64,000 nucleotides of DNA, from positions 682,001 to 746,000 of the forward strand of contig NOWV01000016.1 of assembly GCA_003344405.1 (NCBI GenBank), written 5' to 3'. Position numbers and translations under genes: made by a program. The notes under the pieces are model-generated. The model did not search any database. It was not told the DNA's origin and was given only the letters and a program-made list of their open reading frames with translations. Positions 26,556 to 39,439 of the stretch are shown piece after piece. Each line of letters opens with the position of its first letter. Positions within the stretch are counted from its first letter, which is position 1. The stretch is from Trichoplax sp. H2. Its lineage: Eukaryota; Placozoa; Uniplacotomia; Trichoplacea.

Positions 26556-29500
26556 TTAACTTTTAAGAGGTGATTGTATTGGGGATAGAGTAGAATTGAG
26601 TGTATCACTGTTACCAAAAACGCTGGAGTATGTTGATTTTAAGAAGGAGACATAATTTTGCATAGTGCGTGTAGTGTTGTTCGCTTGTTCAAGGCGATCC
26701 TTCATATCATTGAGTCTAGAGTTGCACTTTCTTTCCGCCTATATATCAGTTAAAATTATCATGGATTTCATAAATGAACTTGTTTCTATAAATAACTATA
26801 AACACGATAACTAGCTAAAAATAATAGTTTGCGCAAAAATATTTCAGCAAAATGTCATCACAGCAATATCAATTACATTACTATAAATTATAAATAGTCG
26901 AATACAGTGAATGCAAGATCAATAAATCTAACCTCTTCTTTTAATCGTTTGTATTGGACATTGGTATTGTTAAGCTTATTAATTTCTCCTTCTAATTCAA
27001 TTATTCGCTTTTGTGCTTCACGATCCTGTTAACCATGGACATCAATATTTTCAAAAACATTAGCATAAAGGTTTGATATACGCCACATGATAATTATAAC
27101 TGTATTATGCATGAAAAATTAGCGTTTCGCATAACTTTTGGCATACTTTAGCAGTAAGACGTTCCCGTTGCATCTCCGATTGTCTCCTTGCATCGGCCAA
27201 TGCAGTTTCATATTGTCGAATATTGGTTGTATGTTCCCTGGTTTTCTCATCTAACCGATCCTAATATAAATTACACCGAATAAAAGTGATATAAAAATAG
27301 ATCTTTGGACAATTTCAAAGTTATAGTATTTTAATGCATAAATAACGTTCTCATCGTGAATAGATATACATACAATATTGTTATCAACTCAAATTTAGTT
27401 TATCTAGAAAATGATAAGCATGGACAATATGAAGGCCTTGATATCTAGTCATTCTATCATATCCCAATATCCAGATATTTGATTGAAAAATACTCATACA
27501 GACATTCAGATATGAAGTGATGACCTATGCCGTAACTATCTACCTCCATTTGTTGAATAGTATCTTCCCGCTTGTTAACCAAATTAGCGTAATCACGATT
27601 CTGTTGTTCCAAGTCTTTAACTTTCCTAAATTACACAAATATTTACATCAACTGTGGTGCAGTGTACGTACTAGTTCATAAAATTTTGCACGATACATGA
27701 TAAGTTGAAGCGCTGGGTTAGCTCAAGGATTGGAATCGACCGATTTAAAATATGAATTACCTATTCAAATTTTCTATTTTCTCCTGATGACCTTTACTCT
27801 CTTCGGTTAATGTATACGATTTTAGCTTAAGCTCACTGGCTTGCGCCATTTGAGTGTCATATTTATTTGTTAATTCTGCATTTAATTTCATTTGATCCGT
27901 TAGACGTTTTTCGTAACCGACAATTCTTTCTTGTGCTTCCTGAAATCGAATCTCTGTTGTCTATATCAATATATATAATTTACATAATAATTATAATCAA
28001 AGAGTGATTTATTGACCCTAATCGCTATTAATGGAAACTAATATTCCTTCATACTTTGAGCAGATCTGGTAAAGGTTCCAGTTCTGATAAGCGCTGCTGC
28101 AATTTCATTCTCATCTGCAATTATAATAATATAATACCCATATGAATTAAGTGAGGTAATAGTCTTTATTACATGTTCTCATGAAAGGCTAAGAATGGAT
28201 TCTTATAGGGCGCTTTGGCCGCAAAGACAAGCGATTATTTATTTATTTGACTATATAGCAGAAAGGCTACAATGTCCTATAGATAATACTATACCTTTTC
28301 CATTTCAAAGACACCTTCTTGCTGCATCTTGGAACTCTCCTGCTCCTGTTTATGTAATCGGATAGAATGCTCATCGACATCTTGACGATATTTTTCAATC
28401 TAGATAAACATAGTCAATAACATCGTTATCAATATAAGGAAATCTATTTCTCAAACCAACACGTACGAGCAAGTGGAAAATATTTGTATATTTAAATTGG
28501 GAGAATGTTAGAAGGAAGCCCTTACAAAATATTCTCTTGTCGTTAAAGTTACCTGAGATTTATAGTCTGCTAACAATTTTTCATATTGCTGGATGCTACC
28601 TTGCAGTTGGCTTATTTCCTGCTGATTTTTAGATATCTAACCCGAAGAAATTCGTCAAATGTTTGGATCATCCGTTGCCATCAAATATGCCCGGAAATAA
28701 GTTAATTTTACATTAGGAGACAATGAAAACATGTCACATTTACTAACATGCTGATAGTCTTTAAGAAATTCTCTCACCTGCTGCATAGAAGCTTGTTCGG
28801 TCTCCTTCAGTTTATTTTCTAATTCAACGATGATGCGCTATCATATAGAATGGATGATTTGAAATTTAGAGTTAATAATGGGTGATAAAAAAAGGCTAAG
28901 AAATAATTACCATGTTTATATTCATCTTAATTAATTTAAAGCTTATACAAGAAAAACGTATAATATTAATATACTGTATAGCTGTTTTAGCTTTACCTTA
29001 AGTCTCTCAATTTCCGCTTTGAGTGATTGAATTTCAGTAATTTTATTTTCCAATTGCTGATTAATATTATTGATCGTAAGCTATAAGGAAGAAGGAAATG
29101 CTTTTATTATAATTTTATTATTAATAATTATCCTTTATGCAGACAGTTACTTGTAATGAAGATATAATAATATAGTATGCAGATGTTGTGCATTAAAGAA
29201 GTCAAAATCAGCCATTTCGCTAACTCTAGTTATTATAATAATAACTCGACTGCACGCATACGCTATGAATTAGAGCTGAGGAGATGAGAATTTAACAAAC
29301 TATATAGTTGTATATACCTTGGATGCTTCTTGACTATTTTCCCACTTTAACTTGATTTCTTCCTTTTGGCTATATGCAATCAAGGGAGAATTAGCTAATT
29401 TAAATATCAGGCTTGTGACATAAACAGCAAAGAACAATATTTAGTAAGTAAGTGATATATTAATGACCTAGTAGCTGTAATCATTTCCTTTTCTAATCGG

Positions 29501-32500
29501 GAGATTTCTTTCACTAATTTAGTCTGCTTAGTTCGTGACTGCTCTAAATTAGCAAGAGCTTCGGCCAATTGAGTCTCTTTTTCCCGATATTGGTTGTGAT
29601 AAGTTTCTGCAGTATCCTGACTACGATGTGCTCTTTCCATATAGACTCTATCAAATCAAAAACAATCGAAAAATTATACTGAATACCTATAACTACTTTT
29701 CGTGAATTAGTCGGGTATAGTTATCTAAAAACATTGATGACGATTATTGATAACCTAACTCTCCATTTATAACTTAGAATCTTGGAATTTATTGATAATC
29801 GAACTTACTTTGCAGCTTTCTTTAATGCACCTTTTTCCTTGCTTGTTTTATCCTGTAATAACAAATGTAAATCAATCTATAAAAATATATAAAATCTATC
29901 GTATCTATGATTGATAAAGTATTTATAGTGCAGTGTTACAGTCTGGATAATAGTTGTATGAAATTTTTCAATAAATATACTGGCTAATCTCAAATATAAA
30001 TTTTTTATATTACTTGTAAGGTAAGTTGGGTATTGTTGACATAAATATTTATTTTAAGACCGGAAATTTTAAAAGTTTATAGTAAAATTATGCCGTAAAG
30101 TTTTTATTAGAAGTTTATGATTACCAACATCAATAAAAACAAACTATCAAAATATAAAGATAAACTATGATTATGAATCATATAGATATGAATATATTAC
30201 ATATCTGGTATCTTTAATGCACGTATAAAAATTTAAGATCTATTCACAGGAAGAAAATGGTGAACTAGTACACTGAATAGTTCACGTATTAGTTTTCTTG
30301 GTGGTATTGAGCTCTATCTTACCTTAGCAGCTTTCAGTAATCTTCTCAGCTGATCAGTTTCGTATTTTTCTTGTTCTAAATGTCTTTCTAAATTCTAATA
30401 TAAAGATAGGTGTCGTTTAAAGGTGAAGATTGGTAATGATTAAGAAGTCTTATTAAAGAACATCTACCTGGATTTTGATATGCTGCATCTGCATTTCTTC
30501 TTTTCTGGAATTTAAATCCACTTCTAATTGCGCCTTTGATTTTTCGGCTGATATCTGTAACTGCTGAAAAGTCTGCGCATGGTCCTATCGAAATTTAGTA
30601 GAAGAGATTAACCTTCAGAATTTATAGTATACTAAAAATATAAATGAGGCCTGCCTTCTCTTGGGTCATTCGTAACTTGAGCCGATCAACGTCTTTTTCA
30701 CGTTCACACAGTTCTGTATCTAATGTCTGTCAAAGAATATCAGAATTGTCAGATCTATGCAGATCTTGCGTTTTAGTATAATAATTAAGCAATTTGTAAC
30801 TGTAAGTTAGTTATAATTTCATTATAGTATAACGAACAGAGAAAATTGTATGTCTTTTGCTAGAGAAATTAAAATATAAAAGCTACATACTGTATTAATA
30901 TAGTAACATCGAAAAGTTGCCATATACGAGTATACGTCGTTCAGTTTCTACCTTTTTTACTTAACAATAGCAACCATATATACTATTATAGTCAGTTGCA
31001 GTTTTACAGTGATAAATGAAATACTAGAAAATATGTTTATCAAGGAATAGAAATAAAAGAGGTCAATTATGGAATAATATAGTAGCATCGAAGCTAGACT
31101 TATGGTATGCATATTGCTTCTCTACATATTTGTTGCAATTTAGCTAGATTAGGAAGAATAAATATCTATGCACATATTTATTTGTTCGACATAAGCTCAA
31201 CTCTGTTGACGATTCTATATTTTAAAAGTCCAAGAAATTATTATAAAATCGGTAGCAAGTTAAATATGATATATAGTATGGTAAGAAATAAGAATTAGAT
31301 AGTATTTACGCTATCAAGACAACTTTATATAAATAAACTTGAGTTTAGATTGAGTATTAATGCTAGAATGTTTGTAAATTACTTCATCATTAAAGAAGAC
31401 AGTAACTCTAATTTGTCAATTCTAACTAGTCGGTACGAAATTCTATTAAACGCGCAAATAGATATTCAGGATTAAATTGCGCTAATAAATTCGCTTTCTT
31501 ATTTGCACTGTGGCTTATTTGGTAGTTTTGAGCCCTAAAATTGAAGATCACGTCACGATATCTGCATTGTACTAACTCGTAGTTTCCCTTCATATTCATC
31601 AATTTTCTCCAGTAATATTCCTTTCTCTTGTTTCCATTCTTGAAAACTTCTCTGTTAAGTAATAATACCTCTATTATTAAATACTGTCACCAAGTAATAT
31701 CGATGAGGTGAACATACATGAGCTCTGCCTTCTCTTTTTTCTTTATCCCTTAAAAGGCTACGGAGTCTCTGGTTGATTCTTTCAAATTCTGATAGCTTAT
31801 CCAAGAGTAATTCTCGCTGATTAGCTAAAACTTCAATGTCTGCTTTGGACGAATACTTATTCTACATGTTAATGAATATAAAATCTGTATTAGCCTCATA
31901 TATTTTACATCGGTCGTTGGATTACATATTGCATTACTTCTAATTTCAATTTATGCATCTGATTTTTTAATTTATGAACTTCTTTTGTTGTTTGCTGTTC
32001 CTCAATTTCAGCTTCGGCCAGTTTCGATAGTAAATGATCGCGTTCATTCGCCAAATATAAATTTTCAGTTCTAAATGCAGCAATTAAGGAAATTTTAGGG
32101 TTAATGAAAATTGCCATGCTTGTATTTTGTTATTTAGGCCTTAAATTGTCATCTTACCTGGATAGATTAGCATCATTTTTAACCAAATCTAACGACTTTC
32201 GTAATTCATTCTTTTCTTCTTCAGCTCTGTCCAATTCTGTCTTGTAATCCTGCAACAAAATCAACTTAATAAACTTTCGGCTATGCATCCAATGTATCTT
32301 TAAAGATTAATGATGAGGTAATAACTGTCTTCAGCTTTTAAATATATTATTTCAAAAATTTACCTCTAATTCATTAGCAGCTTGTCTTAAAGCTAGCGTA
32401 GATTCGTACAGATGATCATCTTTTTTATCTATCTTTCTCAAAGTACGCTGTAAATTAACCTAGAAATGATCAACCAATTTATTTATAAGCATTCCATATA

Positions 32501-33968
32501 TTTTGCATTATCATCAGGTAAATTGTAGATTCATATAATATCAATAAGTACTATATAGCTAAGCAATAATGAATATTTTTACCTCGCTTCTTAAGCTATT
32601 AATAGTGTTATTTAACTTGTTGATTTTAGTGTTGTATTCGTTGATAATACGCGAGTTATCTTCTTCATCCGAAATAGAGTAATCGCTGATTCTTAGTTCC
32701 TGATCTTGGTATTGTTTTTTAGGCGATACTTGAAGGGAGTGTGAAGGGCTCTAATAAAATAAAAGGGACGTAAAGAGAAGTTAAAATAGCTCGTCAATTT
32801 TTTCCATTAATTTATTTAGAGTAGACAAATGAAATGGACAACACAGCTACAAATATAATAAATCTTTCTACTTTCCCTAATTTTAAGTTAACTTTATGTG
32901 CTAAATAGATAATATTATTATACGTAATTTGAATATTTCCCTTAATTATGCGATAGTATATGTGATATGGACGATATCTGCTACGGAAGATGCTTGCTAT
33001 AATTCATATACCAAAGTACTGTTCTCAAGATTCATCATAGCCACTCTTTGTAAGACTATCATAACTTGTCAGAAGTACGGTAATTCATCATGCTATGAAA
33101 GTGTTAAATTAATGTATATGAATAGAAGCTGTGTTTATCATTTACAGTAGATGAATCCGCAGCCTATTTTTTGACATAGCAATGATCATAGTTTAGCCTT
33201 ACCTCTACGACAATGTGCGATTACAAAAATATACAGTACTACTTTTCAAGAAATACTATTATCGTTAATATTTTTAAGCCAAAGAATGTGTTTAGTTGGA
33301 TAAAGTAAATTAGTATGCTATTGTCCACATAATAAGAAATAAGATCTAATCAGAGAAAGTGCCAAATCTTAACAGCTGTGAAAGCAAATGGGGTCTTCAA
33401 TGCAGAGGAAATAGCGAAATGTTATCGAATAAAGATTTTAAAAATAAAGGACCAACTATTGATAATATCTGCATGGACGCAAAAGCTTTATTAAACTTTA
33501 ATCGATTATAAAATAGCGATTAAAACGAGAGCTAAATGTATTTATAACGAGTACCTGGAATGTTAGTTTGCTAGACGATGCTTTTGCTGGTGGAGGAATC
33601 CATGTAGGAGCAGCTGGTTTTATATTTCTTTTCGTTTCTTTCCTTAATACCTACAAGTTTAAATTGTAATAACGTCTTATTAGCAATATTTTGCATGTGA
33701 TATAGTACTATTTATTTATAGCTTGTTGAGCAATTTAATTTTAATGTATGTCATTTTTGTACTATTTCATGATGATATAAAATTTCAAATAAGTTATGGA
33801 TACAGTTACTTCGATATGATGAGAAGTAGTAGTTACTGAAATCATACATAATTAATCTACCTGCTGGCGTTTTTTGCCTTTGTTAACATGAACATGAACT
33901 GGAGTATCTTTTTCAACATGAACATGCAGTGGAGATTTCGATCGACCGTTATCGATGGCCATTTTGTC
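26556..33968 (-). CDS. ODF2: ODF2/cenexin, centriole-appendage coiled-coil protein
   Basis: Twenty-four exons, in transcript order: 33968-33861 (ATG at 33962), 33650-33555, 32750-32583, 32459-32364, 32249-32158, 32070-31926, 31861-31718, 31651-31577, 30726-30655, 30584-30468, 30394-30323, 29852-29809, 29647-29468, 29369-29318, 29080-28997, 28837-28778, 28636-28553, 28399-28295, 28114-28055, 27960-27761, 27625-27544, 27260-27147, 27025-26933, 26738-26556. Together 839 aa, near the human cenexin length. The N-terminus PLHVHVEKDTPVHVHV matches the long cenexin isoform; KREDTIQQMEDRLDEKTRE and RTMQNYVSFLKSTYSSVFG match the ODF2 C-terminus. Almost all of it is coiled coil. Family role: mother-centriole distal/subdistal appendages, basal body and sperm-tail fibres. 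Intron 9 starts with GC instead of GT. The first listed exon begins at an acceptor (ttag|gacaaaATG), so an upstream exon probably exists. Confidence 0.93.
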
Positions 33969-36900
33969 CTAAATTTCAATGTAATTCATAATAATTATTT
34001 CCCAATAAAGATTCTAATAAATTAAGTTTGTTGTACGATCTCAATAAAAGTCTAAACGATGCATTAAAATGAAAGCTCTATATTTAAAATATTAATATCG
34101 AAAGGTGAGAAGAGGCTTTAAATAAGAGACATCCAATATAAATGTCAGCGAAATTTTCCAATATAATACAAATTGAACATCATTTACTATAATTAAACTT
34201 GCTCTTACTAGGGATAAGAAATAAATATCATTTTATTGAAGTATCTTGTATGCTGTAAATTCTACTCTTGTTTAACTTTACTTGCTAATATTTTAGTATT
34301 TTGTGAGTAGGCATTGGAAGAAACTGCAAATAAAACTTCTATACGATACTGTACACGATCATGGAATTGCAATACTTTTATTTCAACCATTTTGCAGCTA
34401 TTACAAAGTTCTAGATCGATATATTATGTCAAAAATATGGTTAGGACTCTCGTAGATTTAGATTATTTATACAGTATATGTGAAATAATATAATCAATTT
34501 GTATAAGTTCATAACTATACGATAAATTTGGCTTGATGTCAATTATTATAACTGGAAATCATATTCGTATATTGTCTACTCGTTCCAATCATGGTTGCTC
34601 AAGCATTACAACAGTCTATTGTTGACAATATTAACCCTCTTTGTTCCTTATTGATTTCTTAGTTATTTACCTGACTTAGTTACTACTCTTAAAAAATTAT
34701 AATAATTTGACGATATATTTTTTTGCATGTTAATATTCCTAGTGGCAATATTTAGCTTACTTTCAATTTGAGTTTGGCTGTCCAATGATAATATTAATCG
34801 GTTGTTAGCAGACGTCGATTACTTCTCCAATGTCAATTTCTTTTAATGTTACTGACAGTAATAAAAGTAATACCCTCTCGTCTTGATAATACTATTTTTC
34901 TTGATTTAGAACTCAAGCTAAATAAGTGACAGAATACAAGGCAAAATCACTACATGAATAATTCTATTAATCGATTAGTATGGAATAATCTTGGCTAGCG
35001 ATGATTGCTATCTGGGCATTATCTTGTCTCCGTTACCTAAGTAACTGACGCATATCTCTGCTATTTGATTGGATAGGTTGGCGTTGGAAGGACAGCAAGT
35101 CCAATCCTGGCAGCAATAGTTTTCTCCACTTTCTGCTCATGCGTAGCAATGGCCATCTTCAGTAGAATAAATAATAATAATCCGTTATTGACATTGATAT
35201 TCTGATCAAGGCTGAAAAGCTACTGATTGTATTTGGTTTTAAACTACTCCTAAATAATATTAACAGAAACTACTGGTATTCTACCGTAGCTACGGTAGTT
35301 ATAGCAAGTATATGTCGAGCATCGTACCTATAGATAGGCTCGAATTTTCTGGATATCTCATTTAATATATAAACGAATATTTCTCGTTGTGATGTATACT
35401 GATCACGAAATTCCAAATTTTAGAAAAATAAGGGCTTTATACTAAGTTACATTACACTCGTATGTCTCGAATTTGTAAATAAGGGTATACGTTGTATGAC
35501 GTACTGTATAAACGGGTATAGATACAAGAACGCTTTATATTTATATTCTTAGATAGCTTTCAAGTTAACCCTTAGGCGTTACAATATTACAATAAATTAC
35601 ACTAAAGTACAAGTGGACATATATCAATTCTATAATTATATTTGCATAACTTATAACTAACGATACGCATGTTGTATAGGCGGTAGAACCTATAGATATA
35701 CTCAGATTTTCCAGGTGTCTCATTAATTATAATCATATGTCTCTAATTTGTAAATAAAGTAATATAAAATATATATGCGCACAGATACAATAGTGTCTTG
35801 CACAGTATTTATATTCTTAGGTAGCTTTCAAGTTAACTCTTTGCCATTAAAATATTACAATAAATTACACTAAAGTACGAGTATAGGTATATTAATTTAT
35901 TAATAATTATAAATTAATGTAATTACTGCATACTAGTAATCTATAACGAATGATATCTTAAATAGATAATGGCATCTCGTATTTATTCTCTGCAGTAGAT
36001 GTCAAGCAACCCTCTAACATTTAAACATTATAATAAATTGTATAGGGTACTGTGCTAATCTTTACCTGTTTAATAATAATTATTGTATAACATAGAACTC
36101 GATATTCCATTCATTTGGGCTGAGTAAATAGTTAATTACGGCACAGGTCTATGATATTGTACTCGTAACTGCAAGCTTTCCAATTGAATCAACATATATT
36201 TATATGTATTACAAGTTTTGGTTTAGCACTGCAGATGTAGATACAGTATGGAATTTTGTGAAGTACAATTTAGTAAGAATTTGTTACTATAATACTGAAA
36301 AATCGGAGGATTATTTTGAATGCTATTTGCAAGTGCAAATGTGAAATGTCAATGTTGGCAATGTATCATTATTTATGGGTCTATAGCTCTAATTAACTAT
36401 TTAAAAATTCGCAAAGTCAAACTGGTATCATGAGCTAATCTGCTACTCATGCTTTGTAGAAGCTAGTAAGAATAATTCGAATATCGAATGACTAAAAATT
36501 GGCGATGGAATTTGCTCGAAATAACATTATTCATAACAATATCAGTTAGTTCCTGAATCCGGCTGCACGTCTTTATTTGGTGAAACTTTATTAATTTAAA
36601 GTTAAAGAGATTGTGATTCGATGTGCATCATTACATTTTCGCAACCAAATCATAAAACCAACTATGGATTCTATCTTATTATACGTGTAACATAACCAAA
36701 TTTAATTTGGGAACACACATTCATTGATTAAATGTGTTAATATACACTAATATGACAACATGTGATTTATAAATAAATTTTGAACGCTCAAATTTAGTTA
36801 GATGTAGCCTCACTGCAATGGGGAGATTGTGATAGAAATTATGCGAATTTTATTACGCCAATCTTGTAATTCTTTCATATTAATAGTGTAAAAATTAAAT

Positions 36901-37267
36901 ACAAGTATCTGGAACTTAATAATTTGAAGAAGATTAAGATCATCAACGCCTGAGTTTCGCAATAACTTAAATTGGGAAGATCGAAGTAGGAACGGATTAT
37001 AAAATCGACAAGCTAAATACTAGATAGAATTTACGCATACTTTATGAGTCATCGTACTAGCCGATAGCGATTCATATTCAACTGGTAGAGTTGCTGCTTT
37101 GATACAAATCACGATACAACATAATTGATTAACTATGGTATAGCCTCGAATTAAAATTGCATCATTACGTTATTTACGTCAGTAGATCAGAACTCTGGGA
37201 TTTCATGGTTAATGAGGAAATAGTTAGCGCCAACTATGGTGATACCTTTAATAATTAGGAATAATCT
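33969..37267. other. Intergenic 3.3 kb upstream of ODF2
   Basis: Should contain the ODF2 5' exon(s), promoter and the Apollo 3' UTR. A short minus-strand frame at 35065-35156 (ATGGCCATTGCTACG..., about 30 codons, stop TAG) has a possible acceptor before it and could be an alternative ODF2 leader exon, but I cannot show that. 35280-36060 holds diverged repeats, listed separately. Nothing else recognised. Confidence 0.5.
35280..36060. repeat. Diverged direct repeats, about three copies
   Basis: Landmark ttatattcttag(a/g)tagctttcaagttaac followed by acaataaattacactaaagtac occurs near 35540-35612 and 35808-35880; a degraded third copy is near 35970-36045 (gtcaagcaaccctctaac, ataataaattg). A second landmark, acctatagata(g/t)(g/a)ctc, occurs near 35326 and 35690, and tatgtctc(g/t)aatttgtaaataa near 35461 and 35730. 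Copies are substantially diverged, so the array is old. Confidence 0.6.
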
Positions 37268-39439
37268 TTATTTAACATGTTGATACCAAGAGCTAATGTC
37301 GTTCGCCAGAGCCTTTTTTTTTTGAAAAACGTCTTGAAGAAATTGCGACCATTCATATTTTGTTAATGGCTTAAAAAATGGATCTTCCGCTTGATTGACA
37401 GTATCTGGTAACTTTCTCTCTTCATCTATGGACTGTATATTGGTTGTATTGTTACCTGAATCAGTGCCACTGCCTTGACTAGTAGGAGGAGTATGATATT
37501 CATATTTATCTCGATCTGTCTCAAAGGAATTCATTATTTCATCGTCACTTTTATTATCCTTATTTTTATTTTTCTGCGGTGGCTTGTTGACACCCTCAGC
37601 AACAGTTAATTCGTCAATATGTACGGGTGCAATTCCATCACTAGCCCCGCCATTAGAGATTACGCTATCGTCGAATTCTTGACACGTCGATTTCTGCGAT
37701 GGTGATTGAGATATCGGATCGACACGATGGCTCTCTTTCTTCGGCATTAATCCTTCCGAAGTATCATTATTTGAAGAAGTCTTGCTACTATCCAGTAGTA
37801 TAAGTGTTCGCCCTATTCCACTAACGTTTTCATCGCCATCATAATTATCGATATGATCTATATTACTACAATGACTCTTTTGCGATGATTGAGTAGTATT
37901 TACATCTGTTTTATCGTCACCTTGAGGTGCATCGTCGATATTTACATCTGTTTCCGTGTCAGTAAATAATACTGTTGTTACATTATGAGAGCAAGGAACA
38001 GAAGCTAATTCGATACTTTCTTGACTATTTATAATGCTAGGTTTAGATTGATCGGTAATATTATTAACATTTCTATCCGGTGTGACTGCAGCTGAGCTTT
38101 TCGTCTTAACAGAAGCTTCATCTAGCAGTGCATAGTTGAGGAGGATATCATCTTCGTTCTTCGTTTTTGTAGTCTCGTCTATTTGTTTGTCTACCTCAGT
38201 CTTTTGACCATTTGTTTCATCTGTTGATGATGTAACATTGCCACTACAACCATCATCTTGTGTCTCTTGTTGATACTCAATCCTGCCATGTTTGGCTCTT
38301 TTTTTAATATTGCTTTTGCTATATTTCCTTTTCAATGTGTTACGATTGTCGTTGGAATTTCTTAAATCTTGCACGAGTTGGCCGGCTTGATTATAGCCAT
38401 ACATAAATTGTGCAACACTAACAGGTACAGTAAAAGCTCGAGGCTGAGCTTGATCACAAAATTCCTTGAAACATGTCATATCATTCCAACTTTCACCTAG
38501 TGCAGTATCAGCAATATGATGAATAATGGGTGTAATACGACATGGCTTTACAACACTAACAAATTGTCTTAATTCATTATAGTTGGAATGATCTGAATAA
38601 TGGACGACATAGATGCGTTTATCAAGAATAGGAGGTCGATCTTGATAAATATATAATGCTGTTGGTATAATCGCTATAGTTGGACCAGATTGTTGATTCC
38701 ATCTTTCAATAGTAGAATCAGTAATTTCATTTTTATACTTGACTATAATTCTGCCCATATCCATTTGATCGGTGAAAACGTTTAAACAGCCTAATAAATT
38801 TAACCGTTGCATTCGTTTAGAATCAACAACAATCATGGTTTGCAATTTCACAGCTAATTGCTCTAATAATTTTTCTTTACCAAGATGTGTGAGACCGATA
38901 ATAATGTTCGAAGTAGGATTTTGTTGGATAATATTCAAGATGATTTGAAAAGCATCATGACGTGTAGGAAATTGTGCTTTAGGATTGCAATAAGTATTAT
39001 CTAAGAATAATTGATCGACCTGTTTAGATTGCGGAAAGCCAGGTTGTAAATGTAATTGGTCATCATAGCGAAAATCACCAGTATACAAGATACAGCCAAA
39101 ATAGCCTTCAAAGAGAAACATGACTGCACCCGGGCAATGATTTGCATCTAAAAGAGTAACCGACATGGTTTCACAACCCATCTCATCGACAGGTATAACA
39201 TGAGGTTGGCCAATTTGTAGTGATACGACTAGGTCAGATCGGATTGACATTTCATGAATTAATAATGAAGCAGTGATTTCAGAGCAATAGATTTTCAACG
39301 ACCATGATGAATTAAGCCCTTCCATATGATCTGCATGATAATGTGAGAGGAAAAAGAGCTTGCTTTGGTTGCATTGGCGTTCCCGCCAATAATCAATGGC
39401 GATAGGAGTGTCTGGGATTAGGACGCCGTTTCCAATCAT
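37268..39439 (-). CDS. DCLRE1B: SNM1B/Apollo-type MBL/beta-CASP DNA nuclease, intronless
   Basis: Single open frame, 723 aa. Metallo-beta-lactamase motifs are visible: NGVLIPDTPIAIDYW (Asp about 16), the HxHxDH motif HYHADH (about residues 33-38), DANHCPGAVMFLFEG and GDFRYDD. The beta-CASP end YSDHSNYNELRQFV follows at about 280-293. These match Apollo more closely than SNM1A or Artemis. Family role: 5' exonuclease in interstrand cross-link repair and, in vertebrates, telomere-end processing. From about residue 370 the protein is a long Ser/Thr/Asp/Asn-rich low-complexity tail. I do not see the YxLxP TRF2-binding motif of the vertebrate protein. The protein is longer than human Apollo (532 aa) because of the tail. 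It is the only recognised intronless gene in the window. It is divergent from CMTR2. Confidence 0.95.
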   Translation of the reverse strand: MIGNGVLIPDTPIAIDYWRERQCNQSKLFFLSHYHADHMEGLNSSWSLKIYCSEITASLLIHEMSIRSDLVVSLQIGQPHVIPVDEMGCETMSVTLLDANHCPGAVMFLFEGYFGCILYTGDFRYDDQLHLQPGFPQSKQVDQLFLDNTYCNPKAQFPTRHDAFQIILNIIQQNPTSNIIIGLTHLGKEKLLEQLAVKLQTMIVVDSKRMQRLNLLGCLNVFTDQMDMGRIIVKYKNEITDSTIERWNQQSGPTIAIIPTALYIYQDRPPILDKRIYVVHYSDHSNYNELRQFVSVVKPCRITPIIHHIADTALGESWNDMTCFKEFCDQAQPRAFTVPVSVAQFMYGYNQAGQLVQDLRNSNDNRNTLKRKYSKSNIKKRAKHGRIEYQQETQDDGCSGNVTSSTDETNGQKTEVDKQIDETTKTKNEDDILLNYALLDEASVKTKSSAAVTPDRNVNNITDQSKPSIINSQESIELASVPCSHNVTTVLFTDTETDVNIDDAPQGDDKTDVNTTQSSQKSHCSNIDHIDNYDGDENVSGIGRTLILLDSSKTSSNNDTSEGLMPKKESHRVDPISQSPSQKSTCQEFDDSVISNGGASDGIAPVHIDELTVAEGVNKPPQKNKNKDNKSDDEIMNSFETDRDKYEYHTPPTSQGSGTDSGNNTTNIQSIDEERKLPDTVNQAEDPFFKPLTKYEWSQFLQDVFQKKKALANDISSWYQHVK

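Noticed and set aside
27700-27760. gggttagctcaaggattggaatcg, similar to ggctcaagggttggaat near 19718
   Set aside because: Short shared phrase reminiscent of Pol III promoter boxes, but no cloverleaf; probably chance within an ODF2 intron and an endophilin intron.
37050-37140. tRNA-like tcaactggtagag
   Set aside because: Resembles a D arm, but no T loop or acceptor stem follows.
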